Shown: in pieces, positions 33,067-41,017 of the stretch
Numbering within the stretch: the stretch's first letter is position 1
How the letters are laid out: every line of letters begins with the position of its first letter
Source of the DNA: Candidatus Iainarchaeum sp.
GTDB taxonomy: Archaea > Iainarchaeota > Iainarchaeia > Iainarchaeales > UBA10219
Reading direction: 5' to 3'
Assembly (NCBI GenBank): GCA_018304425.1
Contig: JAGVWE010000002.1
Location: 310,001 to 374,000, forward strand
Length of the DNA: 64,000 nucleotides
Program-made: the position numbers and the translations under genes
The notes under the pieces: generated by a model
What the model was told of the DNA's origin: nothing
Seen by the model: the letters and a program-made list of their open reading frames with translations, nothing else
The model's database searches: none

Positions 33067-33579
33067 TCACTGGATGGAGGTTACCAGCTTGATGGGGTTC
33101 TTCAAGCAATAAGCTCCCGGGCACCTTTCCCCAGCCAGTTTGTTGATTTCTTCCAACTGCCTCCGGGAAGCCTTGCCAGAGACTGAGAGCGTCAAGGAAA
33201 CCTGTTCGACGATGGGCTCCTGGGACAAGCCAAGGGTCTGGGAGAGGTTGACCTTGTTTTCCGTGGCAATGGACAGCTTGTCCAAGGCCAAGCCTTGCTC
33301 CGTGGCAATGGCGGCAAAAGTCGAAGCATAGCAGGCCGCCAACCCGAACAAGCAATACTGCAGGGGGTCGGGGGCCAGGCCGTGTCCGCCCAGGAAGGGC
33401 GGGCTATCCGCCGACAAAACGGTTTTACCGTTCGCGAACTCGATGGAAGCCGAAAACTGGGGCTTGCCTTCCACAAAATTCCAGTTCCCTTCCACCCGCT
33501 TTGACTTCCTTGCCTGCATGGCATCCTTTTCCACGGATTCAGCAAAGGCCTGCATGGCTTCTGCGTTCACGTTGTTCAT
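33067..33579 (-). CDS. OsmC/Ohr family protein
   Basis: A 170-residue OsmC-fold protein. The two reactive cysteines are in LFGLAACYASTFA (near residue 98) and RCPGAYCLKN near the C-terminus. OsmC proteins reduce organic hydroperoxides or related substrates through a dithiol. An extra Cys in RCPG and the HGLAPDPLQY segment fit the archaeal OsmC-like branch. Confidence 0.87.
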   Translation of the reverse strand: MNNVNAEAMQAFAESVEKDAMQARKSKRVEGNWNFVEGKPQFSASIEFANGKTVLSADSPPFLGGHGLAPDPLQYCLFGLAACYASTFAAIATEQGLALDKLSIATENKVNLSQTLGLSQEPIVEQVSLTLSVSGKASRRQLEEINKLAGERCPGAYCLKNPIKLVTSIQ

Positions 33580-33613
33580 TCAACCACCCAGGACAAGAAA
33601 AGCCAAAACAATT

Positions 33614-34237
33614 TTATTGGGTTGTGTCTTCCTTGGCTGGCGCAGCCGCCATGCCGGAATCCATCTTGTTGCCACCCGTCATGGAGTCCATGCCGGCTCC
33701 CATGCCGCCCTTTCCCATCATCGCGGCACACATGGGGCACATGCCTGAACCGGACCCCATGCCCATACCGACATAGCCGGATGTCATCAAGCCCATGCGG
33801 AGCTCCATGAGTTCATGCATGGCTTGGGGCGTGGTTTGCTCCATCTCCTCATGCATTTCCTTGCCCATCATGGCTTCCATCAGGGCCTCGCCCTTTTCCT
33901 TCAACTGGGCTTCGGTCAAGCCAGCTTTCTTGGCTTCCTCCAAGGCCGTGGAGAAATCCATTTTCTTCACGGCTTCCAAGTTCATGCCTTTCGCGCCTGA
34001 ACCCATCATGCCCTGCATCATGGAACCCATGCCCTCACCCATCCCGGAACCGGCACCCGAGCCCATCATTCCGGCCATCATCTTGGTCATTTCCGGCGTC
34101 ATTCCACGGGAATAAGGTGAAACCATTCCGGATACGACCAGGTTGTTGCCGTAAAAGTTCAATGCCACTAAGGACAACAAGGCACCCAGCACGACGCCTA
34201 AACCGGCCACCACCAGCAACTTCTTTGAATCCATCAT
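33614..34237 (-). CDS. Met-rich membrane-anchored protein, probable copper binder
   Basis: A 207-residue protein with one N-terminal membrane helix and an outward domain unusually rich in Met: blocks such as MTKMMAGMMGSG, GMGSMMQGMMGSG and MELRMGLMTSGYVGMGMG, plus a C-terminal GMCPMCAAMMGKGGMG. Met clusters and CPMC are typical ligands for Cu(I)/Ag(I). A central helical part (LEEAKKAGLTEAQLKEKGEAL) looks like the SHOCT type. With the CopA ATPase nearby I infer an extracytoplasmic copper buffer. ATG at 34237 follows GGAGG by eight bases. Confidence 0.78.
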   Translation of the reverse strand: MMDSKKLLVVAGLGVVLGALLSLVALNFYGNNLVVSGMVSPYSRGMTPEMTKMMAGMMGSGAGSGMGEGMGSMMQGMMGSGAKGMNLEAVKKMDFSTALEEAKKAGLTEAQLKEKGEALMEAMMGKEMHEEMEQTTPQAMHELMELRMGLMTSGYVGMGMGSGSGMCPMCAAMMGKGGMGAGMDSMTGGNKMDSGMAAAPAKEDTTQ

Positions 34238-34322
34238 ATGTTGAACCTCCAACAAACTTGATTGCATCTATTGGTGCAGGCAAAGTTATTGTGGCTTGCG
34301 GGTTAAACGATTTAAAATCGAT

Positions 34323-34799
34323 TCAAGCCATTTTCTCGTAGTAATCGCTCAAGTAGACCTTGTAGGTCTTGCCGGAACGCTCGCGCACGACGAGCCTTTT
34401 CCGGTCGAGGTTGGACAGCACCGTGGAGGCCTTGGCCCTGCTCCAGCCGAGCCGGAAGACCAGGGAATCCTGGGTTATAGCCTTCGCCGCCTTCACTTCG
34501 GCTAAAAGCCTTTTCTCGTCGTCGGTCAACACGCCTACAATGAATTCAAAGGCCTTGCCCGGCTTCTTCATCCGCCAGCAAAACACCGAAAAAACGAAGC
34601 CAACCCCCAGGCTGAAAAGCACGGCCAGGACATTGGCCAGGAACAGCAGGTTGTCGGAAAAATTCATCATGACCAAGGCAACGGCGCGGCCGGTCACAAA
34701 GGCAAACACGAGGCTGGCCAAAATATAGGCCGTCACCACGACGATGGCGGTTAGGTAAAACCGGCTCACGTTGTCGAGTTCTTCCAACCATTTCACCAT
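34323..34799 (-). CDS. Membrane-bound winged-helix regulator
   Basis: A 158-residue protein with two membrane helices (residues 14-36 and 48-70) and a C-terminal winged helix (LTDDEKRLLAEVKAAKAITQDSL... SRAKASTVLSNLDRKRLVVRE). The layout equals archaeal DUF7343-type membrane regulators, and it is repeated by the gene at 41018-41524 at the other end of the metal/thiol island. It starts nine bases after the CopA stop, suggesting that it regulates that operon. Confidence 0.78.
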   Translation of the reverse strand: MVKWLEELDNVSRFYLTAIVVVTAYILASLVFAFVTGRAVALVMMNFSDNLLFLANVLAVLFSLGVGFVFSVFCWRMKKPGKAFEFIVGVLTDDEKRLLAEVKAAKAITQDSLVFRLGWSRAKASTVLSNLDRKRLVVRERSGKTYKVYLSDYYEKMA

Positions 34800-34807
34800 T
34801 CAAATCA

Positions 34808-37309
34808 CTAACGGAGTTTGGGTTTATAACCCTGCATCAACAGGGAATTGGAGACCACGCTCACGCTGCTGGCCGCCATGGCAAAGGCCGCGAAGACCGG
34901 GTTGAGGAGCAGGCCCAGGACGGGATACAGGAGCCCGGCCGCCACCGGGATGAGGGCCACGTTGTAGGCAAACGCCCAGAACAGGTTTTGCTTGATTTTC
35001 TTCATGGTGTACTTGCTCAAGTCAATGGCCGTAACAACATCCCGGAGGTCGTCCTTGACCAAGACGATGTGCCCTGCTTCCATGGCGATGTCGGTTCCGG
35101 AGCCGAGCGCGATGCCGATGTCGGCCTGGGTCAGGGCCGGGGCGTCATTGATGCCGTCGCCGACCATGGCAACCAGTTTGCCTTCCGCCTGGAGCTTCTT
35201 GATTTCGGCCGCCTTTTGCTCGGGCAAGACCTCGGAAAGGACCCTGGAAATGCCGAGCTGCTTTCCAATCGCGTTGCCGGTCCGCTTGTTGTCGCCGGTA
35301 ATCATCAGGACCTCGAGGCCCATGGACTGCAGCGTGCGAACCGCGGCGGGGGAATGCTCCTTGAGGGTGTCGGCCACGGCCACCAATCCAACCAGGGTTT
35401 TGTCGACGGCAACCAGCATCACGGTCTTGCCCGCGTCCTCGAGTTTTTCAATCCACTTCTCGTAAACGGAATATGAAAGCTTGTTGTCCTCCATGAGCCT
35501 GCGGTTGCCTAAAAGGATTTCCTTGTCCTTGAATTTTGCGGTGACCCCCTTGCCGGTAACAGACTGGAAGGAATCCGGGTCAGGAACGTCCAGTTGCTGC
35601 TTTTTCGCCCCGTTGACGATGGCTTCACCCAACGGATGCTCGGAGTGCTTTTCCGCAATGGCCGCCAACCGTAGGACCTCGTTTTCGGAAAGGCGTTCCA
35701 GCGGCACCACGTCGGTCACTTCCGGCTCGCCTTTCGTCAGGGTGCCGGTCTTGTCAAACACGATGGCCGTGAGCTTGTGGGCCCTTTCAAGGGCTTCGCC
35801 GGACTTGATGAGGATGCCGTGTTCCGCGCCCTTGCCCGTGCCCACCATGATGGCGGTGGGAGTTGCGAGTCCGAGGGCACAGGGACAGGCGATGATGAGG
35901 ACCGCGATGAAGATGGTGAGCGCGAAAACAAAGGAGCTCATTCCAGGCGGAAAGGAAACCAGGGCAGGGCCCGCGAAATACCAGAACAGGGCGGCTGCCA
36001 TGGCAATGAAGAGGACTACCGGGACGAAGTAGGCCGAAACGAGGTCGGCAAGCCGCTGGATGGGCGCCTTGGAACTCTGCGCTTCTTCCACGATTTTAAT
36101 GATTTGCGCCAAGGCCGTGTCCTTGCCAACCTTGGTGGCCCTGAACTTCAACATGCCGGCCTTGTTGATAGTAGCACCGATGACCGTGTCGCCGACCTTT
36201 TTCTCGACCGGGATGCTCTCCCCCGAAATCATGGACTCGTCCACGGAGGAATGGCCTTGAATGACGACGCCGTCCACGGGAATTTTTTCGCCGGGCCGGA
36301 TGACGACGATGTCACCGACCTGGACCTGGTCAGCCGGAATCTCCATTTCCTTGCCATTGCGTTCAACCCTCGCCGTTTTTGGGGCCAAACCCATGAGCTT
36401 CTTGATGGCCTCGCTGGTCTTGCCGCGCGCAACGGCCTCCAGCAGACGCCCCAAGACAATGAGGGTTATGATGATGGCGGCGGTGTCAAAGTACATGACC
36501 GGCATGCTGTCCTTGGGCACGAACAAGGCCTGGGAGAGGATGCCCGCCACGCTGTAAAAGTAGGCGGCCGAAGTGCCAATGGCAATCAGGGTGTTCATGT
36601 CGGCTGCCTTGTTCTTGAGGGCAACCCAGAAACCACGGTAAAACTGCCAGCCCACCCAGAACTGTACGGGGGTCGCCAGCAGCCACAAAACCCAGTGGCT
36701 GGAAAGCCAGGGAGGAACCCAGGAAAACCATTCAGGGAAGCTGCCGAAAAAGACGGGAACGCTGAGCAGGGCGCCGACCAGGAGCCTCGTCTTTTGGTCG
36801 CGGATTTCCTTCTCGCGGGCCTGTTTCTCCAGGTCCACGGTTTCCCGGGCTTCCTCGAAGGCCTCGTACCCTGCTTCCTTGATGACTACGATTATTTGCG
36901 GCAGGGAGACTTTGCCGGCGTCAAAGGAAACCTCCGCACGCTCGGAGGAGAAATCGACTTTCGTTGAAAGCACGCCCGGCGTGTTGCCAAGGGCCTTGGT
37001 GACCAGGCCCGCGCAGTGCGGCGAAGCCATGCCCATGACTTTGAGGCGCGCAGAAGCCCTGCCGACATTAGGAGAAGACGCGCCCGGCCCAATCGGGGTA
37101 TACCCGAGTTCTTTTATGACGCCGACCAGCTTTTGCTCGCTGGTCTTTTCGGCGTCGAATTCGACCACGGCCTTTTCGGTGCCGAAGTTCACGTTGGCCG
37201 AGGAAACCCCGGGCTCGCGCTTGAGCGCGCCCTCTATCGTAATCGCGCAGCTCGCGCAATGCATGCCCTGGACGCCGATGACGGTTTTCTTTTTTTCGGA
37301 CACGTACAT
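34808..37309 (-). CDS. copA: P1B-type Cu+-transporting ATPase
   Basis: An 833-residue heavy-metal P-type ATPase. Two N-terminal HMA domains: the first intact (VQGMHCASC), the second altered ([10 protein letters not shown], first Cys missing). Membrane metal site IIACPCALG (CPC), phosphorylation motif [10 protein letters not shown] motif SEHPLG, nucleotide loop [11 protein letters not shown], and the C-terminal metal-site residues YNVALIP and [14 protein letters not shown] all match CopA. It exports Cu+ from the cytoplasm. The promoter holds two dyads over the predicted TATA and start region. Confidence 0.95.
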   Translation of the reverse strand: MYVSEKKKTVIGVQGMHCASCAITIEGALKREPGVSSANVNFGTEKAVVEFDAEKTSEQKLVGVIKELGYTPIGPGASSPNVGRASARLKVMGMASPHCAGLVTKALGNTPGVLSTKVDFSSERAEVSFDAGKVSLPQIIVVIKEAGYEAFEEARETVDLEKQAREKEIRDQKTRLLVGALLSVPVFFGSFPEWFSWVPPWLSSHWVLWLLATPVQFWVGWQFYRGFWVALKNKAADMNTLIAIGTSAAYFYSVAGILSQALFVPKDSMPVMYFDTAAIIITLIVLGRLLEAVARGKTSEAIKKLMGLAPKTARVERNGKEMEIPADQVQVGDIVVIRPGEKIPVDGVVIQGHSSVDESMISGESIPVEKKVGDTVIGATINKAGMLKFRATKVGKDTALAQIIKIVEEAQSSKAPIQRLADLVSAYFVPVVLFIAMAAALFWYFAGPALVSFPPGMSSFVFALTIFIAVLIIACPCALGLATPTAIMVGTGKGAEHGILIKSGEALERAHKLTAIVFDKTGTLTKGEPEVTDVVPLERLSENEVLRLAAIAEKHSEHPLGEAIVNGAKKQQLDVPDPDSFQSVTGKGVTAKFKDKEILLGNRRLMEDNKLSYSVYEKWIEKLEDAGKTVMLVAVDKTLVGLVAVADTLKEHSPAAVRTLQSMGLEVLMITGDNKRTGNAIGKQLGISRVLSEVLPEQKAAEIKKLQAEGKLVAMVGDGINDAPALTQADIGIALGSGTDIAMEAGHIVLVKDDLRDVVTAIDLSKYTMKKIKQNLFWAFAYNVALIPVAAGLLYPVLGLLLNPVFAAFAMAASSVSVVSNSLLMQGYKPKLR

Positions 37310-37312
37310 CTC

Positions 37313-37342
37313 CTTTTGTGCAAAACCTTTTAGTGCAAAAGT
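37313..37342 (-). promoter_or_regulatory. Paired operator-like dyads before copA
   Basis: Two copies of CTTTTnGTGCAAAAG-type half-palindromes: 37313-37326 (CTTTTGTGCAAAAC) and 37328-37342 (CTTTTAGTGCAAAAG), 15 bases apart. They lie between the copA ATG and a TTAAAGAG box at 37343-37351, that is over the transcription start. This is the arrangement of a repressor site such as a metal-sensing regulator would use. Confidence 0.5.
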
Positions 37343-37354
37343 CTCTTTAACCCG

Positions 37355-37441
37355 CTACCGGGTGTGCATCACCGCAAGCATGCTGACCGTGAACAAGACC
37401 AGCACCAGGATGGCCAAATGCCTCTTTGTTTTTGCGTTCAT
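37355..37441 (-). CDS. Predicted 28-residue membrane peptide
   Basis: MNAKTKRHLAILVLVLFTVS continues to a short MHTR end: basic start and one hydrophobic helix. Its ATG overlaps the DUF2933 stop as ATGA, and it sits just before the copA promoter. Size alone makes this uncertain, but the coupling and hydrophobic design support it. Confidence 0.5.
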   Translation of the reverse strand: MNAKTKRHLAILVLVLFTVSMLAVMHTR

Positions 37442-37683
37442 GGAACCCCTTGGTGGCACGCCTCTTCCTTTCCTTCCGTTTCGTTTCCGCCTTGTTTGTG
37501 CATGTCTTTCATTAGGAAGAAATGCAGGAGCGGGCAGAGCAGGAGGAACCCGAAAAACAAGAGGTCGTTGTTGACCCCTAGATAAAGGGCGGCGGCCAGC
37601 AACAGCAGGGGCACCAGGCAGCACGCGAGCATCAGCAACGTGTGATCTTGCCAAACCTGGCTAAACTTTTCCTTCCAAGACAT
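37438..37683 (-). CDS. DUF2933-like small membrane protein
   Basis: An 81-residue protein with two membrane helices; the motif LLCPLLHFFLMKDMHKQGG matches the DUF2933 core (cytoplasmic-loop CPLMH..M..MH). DUF2933 genes are often found with copper, silver or mercury resistance genes. GGAGGG lies five bases before the ATG. Longer in-frame frame upstream is not supported. Confidence 0.78.
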   Translation of the reverse strand: MSWKEKFSQVWQDHTLLMLACCLVPLLLLAAALYLGVNNDLLFFGFLLLCPLLHFFLMKDMHKQGGNETEGKEEACHQGVP

Positions 37684-37700
37684 CTTCGCCCTCCGCTTGT

Positions 37701-37805
37701 TTATCCATAATTGATTGGACAGGCAAACCGCTTCCTGAACCAGACCAGGTTTTCCTTTAGGAAATGCCTGAACGTTTCCCGGTGCGTTTTGTACGCAGAC
37801 CCCAT
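37701..37805 (-). CDS. Possible 34-residue basic peptide
   Basis: An ORF fills most of the 131-base gap between the YHS and DUF2933 genes: MGSAYKTHRETFRHFLKENL and a tail with one Cys. It has an amphipathic basic helix but no ribosome-binding site. Could be chance. Confidence 0.22.
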   Translation of the reverse strand: MGSAYKTHRETFRHFLKENLVWFRKRFACPINYG

Positions 37806-37814
37806 TCGAATGCA

Positions 37815-37937
37815 CTACTCGAACCGCTTCTTGCACTCGGGGCAGCAGAAGAAATGCATCCGGCCAGCGTGCCTGTGCACAAAAGCCAGCCGGTTGTCTA
37901 CTTCCATCCCGCAAATGGGGTCATGCACGCAACTCAA
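37815..37937 (-). CDS. YHS-domain metal-binding protein, 40 residues
   Basis: Small YHS-type protein: DPICGMEVD...HAGRMHFFCCPECKKRF, with Cys at CG, FFCC and PEC as likely metal ligands. YHS domains accompany copper ATPases and mercury genes and are often fused to them; here it is a free-standing chaperone candidate. It begins with TTG, overlapping the TGA of the preceding gene (TTGA), behind AGGAGAC. Confidence 0.78.
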   Translation of the reverse strand: MSCVHDPICGMEVDNRLAFVHRHAGRMHFFCCPECKKRFE

Positions 37938-38224
37938 ATTTTGGTCTCCTGTGCGGTTCTGCCGAGTAACCGGTTGTAGAGCCAGGCCCCCACTGCCAAG
38001 GGCACGGCAACACACACGAAGCCCAAGACAAACCCGATTATGGCGCCGAATGCCGTGGCCCCCAGATAGGGATGAAACACCACGAGAATCCGGTAGGCTT
38101 CGGTATTGAAGCCAAAGAACTGCAGGCCCAGCATTTTGAAGAGGGAAGCCAGGAAGAGATAGACTCCGCCAAGCACGCCGCCGGCAATGCCTATGGCCTT
38201 CACGTTTATGGTTCCAGACATCAT
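37934..38224 (-). CDS. DUF5676-like small membrane protein
   Basis: A 96-residue protein with two to three membrane helices; NVKAIGIAGGVLGGVYLFLA followed by YLGATAFGAIIGFVLGF and AWLYNRL resembles the family often labelled DUF5676 or holin-like, common beside metal-resistance genes. No phage context, so a holin role is unlikely. Confidence 0.65.
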   Translation of the reverse strand: MMSGTINVKAIGIAGGVLGGVYLFLASLFKMLGLQFFGFNTEAYRILVVFHPYLGATAFGAIIGFVLGFVCVAVPLAVGAWLYNRLLGRTAQETKI

Positions 38225-38266
38225 TTTTCGCCTCCAACGAATGTTTATCTACTGCTTCCATTCATT

Positions 38267-38305
38267 CTATTGCGGCGGGCAACAACCCTTCTTTTTTCCG
38301 TTCAC
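38267..38305 (-). CDS. Predicted 12-residue Cys peptide MNGKKKGCCPPQ
   Basis: Short ORF with GTG start five bases after AGGAGGTG, the strongest ribosome-binding site noticed in the window, directly behind the stop of the thioredoxin-CcdA gene. The peptide is basic with a vicinal Cys pair (GCCPP), the kind of element that binds soft metals. Translation is inferred only from the ribosome-binding site. Confidence 0.4.
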   Translation of the reverse strand: MNGKKKGCCPPQ

Positions 38306-38320
38306 GCTTTCACCTCCTGC

Positions 38321-39565
38321 CTAGCGGCTGAACCACCAGAGGATGGCAGCCAAAGCAAGCATGACGAGTCCCGAAGCCAGCTTCATGCGCCGCTTGTTTT
38401 TCACGTCCCACTTCTCCATCTGCAAGACCATGCGCTTGTTGGCGGCCAGGCCCAGGATGACGATGAGGGGCAAGACGAACATGACGTTGTAGAGCAGCAG
38501 ATAAGCCAGGCCCTCCCAGAACTTGGTCTGGAGGGACAACAGGCTCAGGATGCCGACGTAGATTCCGCCGCTGCAGGGGAACTCGCACAACCCGACGAGG
38601 AAGCCGAGCACGATGACGGCCGGCAAGGAAGCCTTCTCCGTGAACTTGACGAGTGCGGGCTTCGTGAAGTCCGGGATTTTCAAGGTGAAGCCCTTGCCAT
38701 ACCAGAAGTAGTCCTTGAGGTTCACCAGGGCAAGCAAGGCCGTGAGCCCGGCCGAGACCTTGGCCAGCAGATGCGGTTCCCCGGAGATGACGATGGCTTG
38801 CAGGATGCCCAAGCCGATGAGGACGTAAGTCAGGAAAATCATGCAGACGTAGACCGCGCCGAGCTTCAAGATGTTGCCGCGGCTGCGGTGGAGGGTATAG
38901 AGAAACGCGATGAAGAACAGCAGGACGCCGAAGGCACAGGGATTGATGCCGTCCACCAAGCCTGTGAAAAGGACCAGGGGAAGGAGCGAGTCCGAGGGCG
39001 TGAACGCATTGCTGGGCAGCTGCGTGCACTCGCTGAGGGGCTGGTCAAGGCGGCACTCCTTGACCTGCTTATCCTTGTCGAGGAGTTTGTAGGTGGCAAG
39101 GTTTTCCACGGAGTCCATGGAATCCTGGAGGACCACGAGTTCCGGCATGGCGTTCAAGGCATACTGGTCGAACAAGGGCCTGAGAAGCTTGACTGGCACG
39201 TGCCCCTCCAGGAACAGCCGGTTGCCCACCACAACCGTCATGTGCCCCTGCAACTCCAGGGGAACGCCCTTTTCCTGGTTGAGGACGGTCAACTCGGCGC
39301 GGACAAAGGGGTCATTGATGAGCAGTTTTTCCTGCACGTTGAGGATGCCGCGCTCCTTTAGGAAGGCATAGAACTCCTGCAAATAGGCATCGCAGTGGCC
39401 GCAGGCCTCGTTCTTGTAGACGATGAGGTCCGGGTTGGAAGTTGGGGCAAAGCCCTGATAGCCGCTCATGGCCCCGTGACTGTGCTCAGCGACTTGGGGA
39501 GGGGTCTGCGCCAACGCCAACGGCAAAAAGGCCAAGAGCAGCAAGGCTATCAGGGTGTTACGCAT
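38321..39565 (-). CDS. Thioredoxin-like/CcdA fusion membrane protein
   Basis: A 414-residue protein. Signal peptide (RNTLIALLLLAFLPLALAQ), an outward thioredoxin-like domain with CGHCDAYLQEFY near residues 53-64, then a CcdA/DsbD transmembrane unit from about residue 195 with its conserved cysteines in GINPCAFG and GLCEFPCSGGIYV. CcdA units pass electrons from cytoplasmic thioredoxin to extracytoplasmic thiols. Here the electron receiver domain is fused at the N-terminus. The gene series around it encodes small anchored Cys proteins that could be its targets. Confidence 0.88.
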   Translation of the reverse strand: MRNTLIALLLLAFLPLALAQTPPQVAEHSHGAMSGYQGFAPTSNPDLIVYKNEACGHCDAYLQEFYAFLKERGILNVQEKLLINDPFVRAELTVLNQEKGVPLELQGHMTVVVGNRLFLEGHVPVKLLRPLFDQYALNAMPELVVLQDSMDSVENLATYKLLDKDKQVKECRLDQPLSECTQLPSNAFTPSDSLLPLVLFTGLVDGINPCAFGVLLFFIAFLYTLHRSRGNILKLGAVYVCMIFLTYVLIGLGILQAIVISGEPHLLAKVSAGLTALLALVNLKDYFWYGKGFTLKIPDFTKPALVKFTEKASLPAVIVLGFLVGLCEFPCSGGIYVGILSLLSLQTKFWEGLAYLLLYNVMFVLPLIVILGLAANKRMVLQMEKWDVKNKRRMKLASGLVMLALAAILWWFSR

Positions 39566-39585
39566 GCATTCACTTCCACTGGGTT

Positions 39586-39843
39586 TCACTGGGGGCAGTC
39601 GCCGTACTGGTCCGGGTGATGGGAGAGGTGCTGCTTCCACTGGGCTTCATCCGTTCCGGGGGGGGCTTTGCACTTGTCCGGAATTTCTCCCGTTCCCGCC
39701 TGCTGGGCCAGTTTCATGAAGCCCGGCTGGATTTCCTTTGGCGCCGCGGAAGGTGCGGGCTGGCTTGGCTGCAGCCAGACAAAGGCAGCCGCCAAGATGG
39801 CCAGCACCAGGAGACCGTAGACGATTACATCACTTGAATCCAT
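39586..39843 (-). CDS. Small anchored protein with HLSHHPDxY..C motif
   Basis: An 85-residue protein: one N-terminal membrane helix (VIVYGLLVLAILAAAFVWL), a Pro/Ala linker, then GEIPDKCKAPPGTDEAQWKQ and HLSHHPDQYGDCPQ. Two Cys and three His in the last 35 residues suggest a metal or redox site. Its ATG lies one base after the TGA of the preceding gene, whose final codons supply its ribosome-binding site. No named family recognised. Confidence 0.72.
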   Translation of the reverse strand: MDSSDVIVYGLLVLAILAAAFVWLQPSQPAPSAAPKEIQPGFMKLAQQAGTGEIPDKCKAPPGTDEAQWKQHLSHHPDQYGDCPQ

Positions 39844-39844
39844 T

Positions 39845-40138
39845 TCAACAACCTCCCACCATGTTGGGCAAGTTCTGCAGGTTCTTGGGCAGGCTGGATT
39901 GCGCTCCCGATGGAGCCGCGGATTGCGGCGCCGCCTGGGGCGCGGAAGCCCGGGCCTGCTGGGACGCGCCCTGATAGGCCAGGGAAAGCTTTTCCTTGAG
40001 GCCACCCAAGGCGGACTGCTGTTCCGAAACCGTTTTCGTCAAGGCATTGAGTTGCAGGGCGTGCAGCACCGAAACGAATATCAGGGCTGCAAGGAAAATG
40101 GCCGCCACCGACTCCAACTTCAACTTGAATTCCTTCAT
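39845..40138 (-). CDS. Small anchored coiled-coil protein ending in LPNMVGGC
   Basis: A 97-residue protein with an N-terminal membrane helix, a short coiled coil (LTKTVSEQQSALGGLKEKLS), an Ala/Gln/Ser/Pro-rich linker and the C-terminal end NLQNLPNMVGGC. The same tail ends the preceding gene product. The terminal Cys is the only cysteine in the protein. The codons of MVGGC also form the GGGAGG ribosome-binding site of the next gene, which begins one base after the stop. Confidence 0.72.
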   Translation of the reverse strand: MKEFKLKLESVAAIFLAALIFVSVLHALQLNALTKTVSEQQSALGGLKEKLSLAYQGASQQARASAPQAAPQSAAPSGAQSSLPKNLQNLPNMVGGC

Positions 40139-40139
40139 G

Positions 40140-40847
40140 TCAACAACCTCCCACCATGTCCGGCAACTGGTTCAAGGAACCGGCGCTTACGCCTTTTCCC
40201 TGGGACTGGAGTTGCAGGGCCTTCTGAATGGTCTGCTTGGGGAAAAACAGGGTCTTCCACTTGCTCAACTGATCCAGGATCTGCTCGTTCGTGTATTCAC
40301 TGGCATGGTTCTTGAGCAAGTACATGGCCAGACCCCGCATGGCAGCCGAGTGCGCGCAACCGCAGGAAGGCTTACCATTCGAGAGCACCAGGGATTTCAC
40401 CCCACAACAGTACTCACAGGCAATCATGAAACCAATTTTCACGTACCTTGCCTGCTCGTTCGGGCCCAGGTCCGTGTAATGGAGCTTGCCGTCCGGGAAA
40501 AGGTCGCCATCAAATTTGGAGAGGATGTTCAGGCCTTCCACGGGCTGGTCAAAGGAGACCCCGAGCTCCTTGCCATAGATGTCGGGCGTGCCCCTTGGAA
40601 TGATTTGTTCCACAAGCTGCGCCATCTGCGCGTCGCTGGCCTGGGCCTGGCTGCCCTGGCTACCCGTGACCTGCACCGAAGACGAAGCCAATGGATTGTC
40701 CGCCATGAACTGGTGCATGGCCTTCAATTCCAGGGCCTGGGACTGCATGGTGCCGGACAAGGACGCCATGGCCACGTAGTTGGAACCCAGTATGGCCATC
40801 AAAACAAAGGCCATCAAGGCAAGGGCTAATGTCTTTAAATCGTTCAT
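40140..40847 (-). CDS. Anchored Cys-rich protein with CEYCCG and CGCAHS motifs
   Basis: A 235-residue protein with an N-terminal membrane helix, a spacer, and a folded domain from about residue 85: PRGTPDIYGKELGVSFD, then CEYCCGVKSL, GKPSCGCAHSAAMRGLAMYL and a helical end (ILDQLSKWKTLFFP). It closes with LNQLPDMVGGC. Six Cys and one His are packed in 25 residues, a likely metal- or thiol-exchange centre. I recall similar unnamed proteins in other small-genome archaea and bacteria but know no function. GGAGG precedes the ATG by eight bases. Confidence 0.75.
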   Translation of the reverse strand: MNDLKTLALALMAFVLMAILGSNYVAMASLSGTMQSQALELKAMHQFMADNPLASSSVQVTGSQGSQAQASDAQMAQLVEQIIPRGTPDIYGKELGVSFDQPVEGLNILSKFDGDLFPDGKLHYTDLGPNEQARYVKIGFMIACEYCCGVKSLVLSNGKPSCGCAHSAAMRGLAMYLLKNHASEYTNEQILDQLSKWKTLFFPKQTIQKALQLQSQGKGVSAGSLNQLPDMVGGC

Positions 40848-40862
40848 TCAATTGCCTCCTGG

Positions 40863-40941
40863 CCGAAAGGCTTGTTTGGGGCCTTTTCGGCTTTGCATTA
40901 CATGCATTTGCATGCACTGACTGGGGCTGAAACCATATATA
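40863..40941 (-). promoter_or_regulatory. Regulatory region of the Cys-rich operon
   Basis: ATATATAG box at 40933-40940; the palindrome-rich TGCATTACATGCATTTGCATGCA at 40894-40916 falls over the predicted start; a stem CCGAAAGGC/GCCTTTTCGG at 40863-40890 would form a hairpin in the leader just before the ribosome-binding site. Suggests control at both DNA and RNA level. Confidence 0.45.
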
Positions 40942-41017
40942 GCAACTCATGAAACCATGGGGTTGCGGGCTGAAACCAAGCTATACCATTAAAACGCTAT
41001 TCGTGGAGGGTTTTAGT

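Noticed and set aside
35777..36967. Forward open frame of 396 codons opposite copA
   Set aside because: Codon mirror of copA with no protein signature.
37934..38224. Phage holin
   Set aside because: The family is sometimes labelled holin, but no phage gene is near and the context is metal-related.
38072..39361. Forward open frame of 429 codons opposite the CcdA fusion
   Set aside because: Antisense; the reverse gene has a signal peptide, CxxC and CcdA motifs.
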